From: a virus | Virus record (IMG/VR): IMGVR_UViG_3300010354_000480 | Location: 1-27,955 of that record | Strand: one strand, 5' to 3' | Length of the DNA stretch: 27,955 nucleotides | In this document: positions 22,599 to 27,955 of the stretch, piece after piece | Layout of the letters: every line of letters begins with the position of its first letter | How positions within the stretch are numbered: the stretch's first letter is position 1 | Notes under the pieces: model-generated | Database searches by the model: none | What the model was told of the DNA's origin: nothing | Seen by the model: the letters and a program-made list of their open reading frames with translations, nothing else | Program-made: the position numbers and the translations under genes

Positions 22599-24401
22599 TT
22601 ATTTTTGGCTCCTTACTTTGCGTCGTTTAAATTTATAAGCTATTGAATTCAATCCCCATTGTCTACCGTTTGCGCTTGATGTAGTAACTGCAGCTGGTCC
22701 TTCAAATTTAAGTTGTACAGATTTGGCTCTCTTTAGTCTACCACCTCTTTGAATTCCTTCTTTAAGGTCGCTTTCACCAAATATACCAGTTAAAGGATTA
22801 TTTGGGTCATTTGGGTCGTAGAATATACTAGTGCCCCAAATGCCACCTGTGACTACAGGCTCAAGGTTAATTATATGATTTGTAGTTTTGTTTTCTGTAT
22901 TAAAATCATGAAAAACATCTACATTTATTTCAGTTATTTCATCGACTGGACGAACAACATACAAGCTTCTTACGAATGTTTTATCTTGCACATAACGGTC
23001 ATCATAAAACCAAGGTGTAACAAATACGGTTTGAAAGTTTCCTAATTCATCTCCAGCTGGAATGTCATCCATAACATTTTGTGGAATATCATCTGAATAT
23101 TCAAATTCATCAACGTACATTATATACTTAAAACTATCATTTGGATGAATCATCAAATGCCAAATTTCACCATTACCGTCTGTCCAATCACAACCTGATA
23201 TTAATCCATATCCTGTTATTTCTACTGGTGTGGCAGCTTCTTGATAAATTGCTGATTGATACATTGTAAATGCGCCGGATTGACCAATCGATGGGTCAAA
23301 TATAAAATTCATGTTTGAATATTCAACAGCTGTTCCCGTAGGGTTTGTAGTTGAACTTGTTGTTGTTGGGTCAAAGTCAAATGGTGCAGACATCCATACT
23401 CTATCATTAACATAAGATAAAGTTAAATCTGTAAGTTTATTAGCATTTATTCTATTTGTGTCAATGGTTGGTTTTAATCTAGAAAATATATCTTGTATTC
23501 CGTTGCGGTTATAAAACAACAATCCTGCGGGATAGTCGAAGAAGTATGCCCCACCAGAACCCTCAACAACATGCTGAGGATATTTAATACCAACTGTTGT
23601 AGACAATTCTACGAGTTGAAATGAATCTACATCGTAACCCATCAGTAAATAAACTGCTTTTGGTTTAAATATTAATAACTGTCCATCTACAATTGCTAAA
23701 CCAGTAATTCCTTCGCCACCTGCAATAATGTCAATGTAGTCATCTTGGAACCAATCTTCTGGTCTATTTTCATGCGACCAACGCAATCTATTTGGATGGT
23801 CTATCAAAGATGGTGTGGCATCGTTGTTTAATTCTTTTGTATTTGCTACGAATAATTTATTAGCATGAGCTCTTACGTGCTCTGCTCTTGGCATGTAACC
23901 ACCAGTTGGTACTTGATATGGTTGCCATGTTGGGCCAGAAGCAGCAAGGGCAACTGCATATGTATTGTTTTGATTCCACTTGTACATTTGGCTTGCATCT
24001 TTACCAATTGCCATATAAAGAGTGTCAAGCCATTGTGTTATGCTTGCACCATTTGTTGACTTTACAGCAACATCGGTAGAAACAGCATATTCTAAAGTTG
24101 TAAAGTTTGAACCACTTGATTGATAAATTTTTCCATCAGTAGAGTTTTCTTTACCCGTATGGAGCATTATTCGTGGTGACGTTGCATCTTTATAATTAAA
24201 TAATCCTTTTGGATTCCAATTACCACTAACTTGTGTGGTGTGCTTTTTTCTGTACGCGGCACGTGTAAATGCTCCACCACGTGGGTCAACATCCATATTA
24301 AGAATGAACGGTGATTCATTATCTCTTAACTGAAACTGGTCAGCGCGAAAGTTTAAGCCACCAGTAAAGTCTCTCTTTTGGTCAAAAAGAATTTGAGCCA
24401 T
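22599..24401 (-). CDS. Tail nozzle / tail tubular protein B-like
   Basis: A 600-residue beta-rich protein. It starts FDQKRDFTGGLNFRADQFQL, RDNESPFILNMDVDPRGGAF, a typical N-terminus of podoviral nozzle proteins (tail tubular protein B). The middle has repeated strands such as RLRWSHENRPEDWFQDDYID and GGEGITGLAIVDGQLLIFKP, KAVYLLMG, giving the propeller-like core of this group, and later DDRYVQDKTFVRSLYVV. It makes the distal part of the tail tube. It follows the adaptor gene directly with no gap, as is usual. Confidence 0.8.
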   Translation of the reverse strand: MAQILFDQKRDFTGGLNFRADQFQLRDNESPFILNMDVDPRGGAFTRAAYRKKHTTQVSGNWNPKGLFNYKDATSPRIMLHTGKENSTDGKIYQSSGSNFTTLEYAVSTDVAVKSTNGASITQWLDTLYMAIGKDASQMYKWNQNNTYAVALAASGPTWQPYQVPTGGYMPRAEHVRAHANKLFVANTKELNNDATPSLIDHPNRLRWSHENRPEDWFQDDYIDIIAGGEGITGLAIVDGQLLIFKPKAVYLLMGYDVDSFQLVELSTTVGIKYPQHVVEGSGGAYFFDYPAGLLFYNRNGIQDIFSRLKPTIDTNRINANKLTDLTLSYVNDRVWMSAPFDFDPTTTSSTTNPTGTAVEYSNMNFIFDPSIGQSGAFTMYQSAIYQEAATPVEITGYGLISGCDWTDGNGEIWHLMIHPNDSFKYIMYVDEFEYSDDIPQNVMDDIPAGDELGNFQTVFVTPWFYDDRYVQDKTFVRSLYVVRPVDEITEINVDVFHDFNTENKTTNHIINLEPVVTGGIWGTSIFYDPNDPNNPLTGIFGESDLKEGIQRGGRLKRAKSVQLKFEGPAAVTTSSANGRQWGLNSIAYKFKRRKVRSQK

Positions 24402-25211
24402 TTATAGCGCTACTCCTAATGGATATGGTGCACCTGGCAATACACGTAGATTTGGTGTATCTGACCACCACCAGTCATAAGGTGTTAGTTGTAAGCCACC
24501 AGACATAATAAGTTGTCTGTTGCTTGATGGTGCAGTAAGATTTCCTTGAATAATTGCAATTCCTCTTTCAAAGCTGCGCATATATTCATTTGCCATCTCT
24601 GGGTCTTCCTGGAATTGGAAGATACGAGCCATAACATAATTAATTAATGGCAACTGTAACTGAGGTGAAATATCAATTGGGTCACCTTCGTTTTGCATCC
24701 ATGTTAAAGATGGGTTGCGAAAACCTCTAAGAGTAAAAGAATAATTATTATCAGGCTTTGGCCAAAGGTTTACTTGATTTGCCCAAACAGAAAAGTATGC
24801 GGGTACACCTTCTTGGTCTTGCGTGCCAACCCAAATTGATTCTGCTCTAGCTTGGTCAATGTAAACTAATGCATTGCCTTGAAAATTTGCATCTGAATTT
24901 ACTACGGATATTATTTGTGATATGTCAGTAATTGCTTTAGTTGGAGAACCAATTGCAGTAGGTTGAATTTGCACAAAGCTTGAATATGACCTAAATCCTT
25001 CTGTAACACCAAACGTATATGATGTTTGATAGTACGGCCAACGATTACTTAATGCTACAACTTTCTGAAAACCTTCTTTAATAAAACCATTGACAAGGTC
25101 TGTTGAAATATCGTCGTTTTCATCAAAACCAATATCTAAGTCAGAAAGTTCACCAACAAACGTACGCATTTGTGCAAGCGTAAGGTTGGCATTGGAAAAG
25201 TTTATAGCCAT
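24402..25211 (-). CDS. Head-tail adaptor / tail tubular protein A-like
   Basis: A 269-residue protein. NLTLAQMRTFVGELSDLDIG and VNGFIKEGFQKVVALSNRWP form the helical adaptor core; then the strands YFSVWANQVNLWPKPDNNYS, FTLRGFRNP, and the characteristic helix LPLINYVMARIFQFQEDPEM, ANEYMRSFERGI. This is the pattern of podoviral adaptor proteins (tail tubular protein A-like), which sit between portal and nozzle. The portal gene is not in view and should lie beyond the right edge. Confidence 0.8.
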   Translation of the reverse strand: MAINFSNANLTLAQMRTFVGELSDLDIGFDENDDISTDLVNGFIKEGFQKVVALSNRWPYYQTSYTFGVTEGFRSYSSFVQIQPTAIGSPTKAITDISQIISVVNSDANFQGNALVYIDQARAESIWVGTQDQEGVPAYFSVWANQVNLWPKPDNNYSFTLRGFRNPSLTWMQNEGDPIDISPQLQLPLINYVMARIFQFQEDPEMANEYMRSFERGIAIIQGNLTAPSSNRQLIMSGGLQLTPYDWWWSDTPNLRVLPGAPYPLGVAL

Positions 25212-25220
25212 TTAAAACTC

Positions 25221-25529
25221 CTACTCCTTTGGGTCTAAAGCTGCATCTTGGTTTTCGCCCATCTTCTTCAGTGCGTTGAGATGACCGATACAGTAGTCAG
25301 TTCCTTTTGCCTTTGGGGCTTTACATTGTTCTTCTTTTTTATTCATTGCTTGGCATAGTCCATTTTTGTAATGAACACCGCCGTATGCAACACCTGATGG
25401 TGGAGCAATCTCTACGCCTTGACCATGCCAGTCTGCACGACCGTTACTAATGTGTCTAGCACCTTCTACGGCACCGTATGGTTGTGTGCCTGCCAAACCT
25501 TGACCTACACCTTGTGTTTGTTTGTTCAT
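25221..25529 (-). CDS. Small protein with a Cys/His zinc-finger-like end
   Basis: A 102-residue protein beginning MNKQTQGVGQGLAGTQPYGA. The end CQAMNKKEEQCKAPKAKGTD, YCIGH gives Cys, Cys, Cys, His spaced as in a small zinc knuckle of phage proteins. I choose ATG 25529, which has GAAGGAG just before it, instead of the ATG ten codons upstream that lies inside a hairpin arm. Gly-rich N-terminus may be unstructured. It lies between decoration-like and adaptor genes; role unknown. Confidence 0.65.
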   Translation of the reverse strand: MNKQTQGVGQGLAGTQPYGAVEGARHISNGRADWHGQGVEIAPPSGVAYGGVHYKNGLCQAMNKKEEQCKAPKAKGTDYCIGHLNALKKMGENQDAALDPKE

Positions 25530-25556
25530 ATTATTCTCCTTCGTTTGTAAGTAGAA

Positions 25557-25591
25557 CATGCCGCCAAGGGTCCTTCACCCCGGGCGGCATG
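25557..25591 (-). terminator. Strong hairpin between virion genes, possible partial terminator
   Basis: CATGCCGCC (25557-25565) pairs with GGCGGCATG (25583-25591), nine perfect pairs, with GGGT 25568-25571/ACCC 25577-25580 inside. The sequence downstream on the minus strand has no clear U-run, so an RNA-stabilising or processing hairpin is as likely as a terminator. Confidence 0.6.
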
Positions 25592-25607
25592 CACTATGGT
25601 TTATTGA

Positions 25608-26078
25608 TTAGGCTTCAACTGGCCAGTCAATGCGGCTCCATGTAAGAACAGAGCTTGCACCCTGTACTGTGCATGTTGTGCTGGCTTCTCTGATACCACG
25701 AATGATAATGGTGCCGTCAGCCGAAGGTGAAATTACACCCTCAACAATTGCAACGTTATCTGTTGTGAATGCAGAGCCAGTGGTCTGAGCAGATGCTGGA
25801 AGGTCATATGCGTTACCGTAGTTTACAGCTTGAGCTGTTGCTGAAGTTGCAACTTCTGAACGATAGCTCAACACCGTTGGCGATGCTGGACCACTGATGG
25901 AGAAGTTAGCTCCTGAACCTGTTGCATCTACATCGTAGACAACAGATGCTTTGAACTTGTATACTTCTCCTGCTTTGCCGTACCAGGACAAACCCGTTAC
26001 GTCAGTGTAAGTTGCTCCAACAGTTGTGTTGGTGTCGCCTACGACTGTTCTTTCTACTATGAATTTATTTGTGCTCAT
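25608..26078 (-). CDS. Beta-rich virion protein, possible capsid decoration protein
   Basis: A 156-residue protein beginning MSTNKFIVERTVVGDTNTTV. Alternating strands (GLSWYGKAGEVYKFKASVVY, ISGPASPTVLSYRSEV, GTIIIRGIREASTTCTVQGA) give a beta-sandwich, with a final LTWSRIDWPVEA. I choose ATG 26078, preceded by AAGG, over the ATG nine codons upstream. The gene follows the capsid gene and is flanked by stable hairpins, as are abundant structural proteins. Decoration or head-fibre role is an inference. Confidence 0.65.
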   Translation of the reverse strand: MSTNKFIVERTVVGDTNTTVGATYTDVTGLSWYGKAGEVYKFKASVVYDVDATGSGANFSISGPASPTVLSYRSEVATSATAQAVNYGNAYDLPASAQTTGSAFTTDNVAIVEGVISPSADGTIIIRGIREASTTCTVQGASSVLTWSRIDWPVEA

Positions 26079-26098
26079 GATTATTACCTTTTGCTTTC

Positions 26099-26202
26099 TA
26101 ATCAATCATGTTGATTAATTGTTTGTTTGTTTTTGTATTGCGGGGAATCGCCGGTGAGGGAAGAGCTGCCCGAAGGATGACAGCCTTTAAACTTCCCCCA
26201 CC
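26099..26202 (-). other. Structured intergenic element downstream of the capsid gene
   Basis: Two hairpins in the 136-base gap. GGTGaGGGAAG (26153-26163) pairs with CTTCCCcCACC (26192-26202), ten pairs, with GCTG 26165-26168/CAGC 26181-26184 inside. TAATCAA (26099-26105) pairs perfectly with TTGATTA (26111-26117). There is no long U-run. They may stabilise the capsid message or reduce read-through, and the second could expose the ribosome binding site of the next gene. Confidence 0.55.
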
Positions 26203-26214
26203 AACGAAGCTTTA

Positions 26215-27171
26215 TTAGGCGTCAGCTGACAAGTAGCCCTGACGTGAGCGGTTGCTGCAGGTCAAGTTACCATAGGCCAATACGAGGGCATAACGGGCGT
26301 CAACGCCAGCTACAGTGCCGTTCATAAAGTCTGTGGTCTTAAACCAGTAACCGTTTAAGCCAGTAAGCTTGAGATACTTCGTGTTAAGGAAGTACATCGG
26401 AGCAGCCGTTGTGTCAACTGCCAATTCAAGGTCAAACACTACTGGTGTCTGTTTGAACATCAAGTTTGTGAAACCAGCATTGGCTTTTGCAACGTCTTGG
26501 TAACGGACAAAGTTGGTCAACAATGACTCGTACTTCTCAAACAACGAAGTGTTTGTGATGATTAAGTCAGGAACGTCGCTTCCCTTTGATGCTTGGTTGT
26601 AAATGTTGCCCATGTCTGTTAATGACAATGTAGTTGCAGAGCCATCGTATGTTGGGTTCCACCAAGTGTTGGATGAAGCATCAATGCCACCGACTGTGTT
26701 GTTCTGGGTTCCGATGATGTTACCCAGACCGTTAAAGTCTTTAGCTGCTGGTGCTACACCAGGTGCGCCGAAAAGCTGCTGGTTAAGAGTTGTCTTAAGC
26801 GACATCTCAGCCTGCATGATTTTGGCATTCAACAGTTTGATGATTGCCTCTGTGCCACGGTTCTTTGCTTCCTCGATACCGCTGATTGCGATAGAAGCAG
26901 CCATCTGCTTCCAATCGTACTCGGCAGCTGAGATGCCTTCCTGTGGAGTAAGGTCAATTGCATCGTACCCACTGTATGTTGAAACAGTGTCGTTCACTGC
27001 GTACATGAGTGGTTCGATGATTTGTGTACCGCCCTCTTCAACACGGACACGTCCGCGCTCATTGAGGTGGTTAAGAAGGACTAGGTCCTTGAAAATGTTA
27101 TCAACCAGTGTTGGCTGGTAGTTTTGCAACGTAGTTGATAACAGTGAATTAAAGTCGGGATTACCGGCCAT
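26215..27171 (-). CDS. Major capsid protein, HK97-fold type
   Basis: A 318-residue protein. Residues 1-45 form the N-terminal arm (NYQPTLVDNIFKDLVLLNHL); then GRVRVEEGGTQIIEPLMYAV (E-loop type region), WKQMAASIAISGIEEAKNRG and the spine-helix-like ALLNAKIMQAEMSLKTTLNQ type stretch. The last part (PVVFDLELAVDTTAAPMYFL, NTKYLKLTGLNGYWFKTTDF) is usual for phage capsid proteins of this group. It follows the scaffold-like gene and precedes virion genes. GGAG is present in the ribosome binding site. It uses more GC-ending codons than its neighbours, in line with high expression. Confidence 0.88.
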   Translation of the reverse strand: MAGNPDFNSLLSTTLQNYQPTLVDNIFKDLVLLNHLNERGRVRVEEGGTQIIEPLMYAVNDTVSTYSGYDAIDLTPQEGISAAEYDWKQMAASIAISGIEEAKNRGTEAIIKLLNAKIMQAEMSLKTTLNQQLFGAPGVAPAAKDFNGLGNIIGTQNNTVGGIDASSNTWWNPTYDGSATTLSLTDMGNIYNQASKGSDVPDLIITNTSLFEKYESLLTNFVRYQDVAKANAGFTNLMFKQTPVVFDLELAVDTTAAPMYFLNTKYLKLTGLNGYWFKTTDFMNGTVAGVDARYALVLAYGNLTCSNRSRQGYLSADA

Positions 27172-27189
27172 TTTATTTCTCCTGTTTGT

Positions 27190-27955
27190 TTAGATGTTGA
27201 GTGTCTTCTTGGCCTGTTCAAAGGCTTCAAAGACTGACGTTGGTTTAGCAGCTTTTGGTGCGACTGCTGTCTTGTTGGCTGAGCCACCAGAAACAACGGC
27301 TGCTGAACGTTTTGCCTCGACTCTGGACTGTTCTTCCATAAGTTTCTTCTGAGCATCAGTTGCTTTAGAAAAAACTTTATCAAAAGTAATCTGTTTAAAG
27401 ACTGCTTCTAAATCGGTCGAACCTGTTGCCAGGGCTTGAGCTACAACCTCATCAGCGTTGAAGTCATCACCATATTTGCTTTGCAAAGAATCAATAGTTC
27501 TAGTCAGCTCATCCATTGCTCTCTGTTGTTCGAAAGATGCAATTCGCTGTTCTAACTGTCGAAGGTGCTTTTCAGCTGGGTCTAAGTACTCTTCCTCGAC
27601 TGGTTTGTCTTGGATTGGAGCGCCTAGTCCATAGTGCTGTTGTAGCGCCTGCAAGGTGCCTGCTGGGTCCTTTTGCAGAGATTCTGCTAGGGACGCTGCA
27701 AACTGTACTTGCTTTCTTTGTTCGCTAAGTTCCTGTGTCTTGCGGGTATAATCCGCCTGACGCTGATACCCAGCTAGAGCCTCCTTAACTGGAACTACAA
27801 CTTCTTCGCCATCTACTTGGAGTTTGATGACTTTGTCAGCAATCTCTGTATAGTCGAATAATTCTAATTCTTGTTCTGGAGTTTCTGCTATGACCTCTGT
27901 CACTTCATCGACTTGTCCGTTTGCGGCGGGGTCAACTACGTTTTCAGGGTTAGCA
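27190..27955 (-). CDS. Scaffold-like protein, N-terminus cut by the window edge
   Basis: The frame remains open to the right edge (ANPENVVDPAANGQVDEVTE upstream of the GTG at 27903), so the true start probably lies beyond. The visible part is acidic and helical: VKEALAGYQRQADYTRKTQE is the canonical motif of phage scaffold/minor capsid assembly proteins; then EQRKQVQFAASLAESLQKDP, HLRQLEQRIASFEQQRAMDE and a C-terminus with TSVFEAFEQAKKTLNI. It should form the temporary core on which the capsid assembles. It lies 18 bases before the capsid gene. Confidence 0.85.
   Translation of the reverse strand, partial: ANPENVVDPAANGQVDEVTEVIAETPEQELELFDYTEIADKVIKLQVDGEEVVVPVKEALAGYQRQADYTRKTQELSEQRKQVQFAASLAESLQKDPAGTLQALQQHYGLGAPIQDKPVEEEYLDPAEKHLRQLEQRIASFEQQRAMDELTRTIDSLQSKYGDDFNADEVVAQALATGSTDLEAVFKQITFDKVFSKATDAQKKLMEEQSRVEAKRSAAVVSGGSANKTAVAPKAAKPTSVFEAFEQAKKTLNI

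Overview
This window is part of a podovirus-like, tailed dsDNA bacteriophage genome, AT-rich and tightly packed. The virion genes on the minus strand run from a scaffold-like protein at the right edge through the major capsid protein, a head-tail adaptor, a nozzle protein, fibre and decoration proteins, two 2-oxoglutarate oxygenases and four probable ejection proteins to a holin and a secreted lysozyme-like enzyme (27955 down to 12582). At the left end a second minus-strand group (3745 down to 1) holds a terminase-small-subunit-like protein, an HNH endonuclease, a collagen-like fibre, a seven-repeat propeller protein and more tail genes. No polymerase, portal or large terminase is visible. The host is uncertain. 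The M15 endolysin, the holin type and an HTH protein ending in a HPxxxWPDWF motif remind me of phages of aquatic Actinobacteria, but this is a guess from family resemblance.

The plus strand (3846-12670) carries accessory and regulatory genes: a possible hydroxyproline-glycosyltransferase-like protein, an HNH enzyme, a double-domain glycosyltransferase, a methyltransferase, and a chain of overlapping small genes ending in a nuclease, an M15 peptidase, a sigma-region-4-like HTH protein and a second HTH regulator. Two long gene-free stretches (4074-4785 and 5708-6852) are full of perfect stems, one possible pseudoknot, a GNRA-capped hairpin, extended -10 promoters and two related intrinsic terminators. 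They look like structured non-coding RNA genes rather than empty DNA.

The main discovery is in 10590-11997. Three consecutive genes (PD-(D/E)XK-like nuclease, M15 endolysin, sigma-like HTH protein) each break in the middle of a recognisable domain. Each is restored by a +1 shift exactly at an in-frame CGG codon, skipping the C so that GGN (Gly) is read. In each case the restored frame runs to, or overlaps, the start of the next gene. Reading all other genes by hand I found no other in-frame CGG in roughly 8,500 codons. A fourth, weaker case lies at 2760-2762 on the minus strand. This suggests that CGG is used as a +1 frameshift signal, not as a normal arginine codon.

A second possible system links the collagen-like fibre, the Pro-Thr/Pro-Val stalk protein, two Fe(II)/2-oxoglutarate oxygenases and glycosyltransferases into a scheme for hydroxylating and glycosylating phage fibres.
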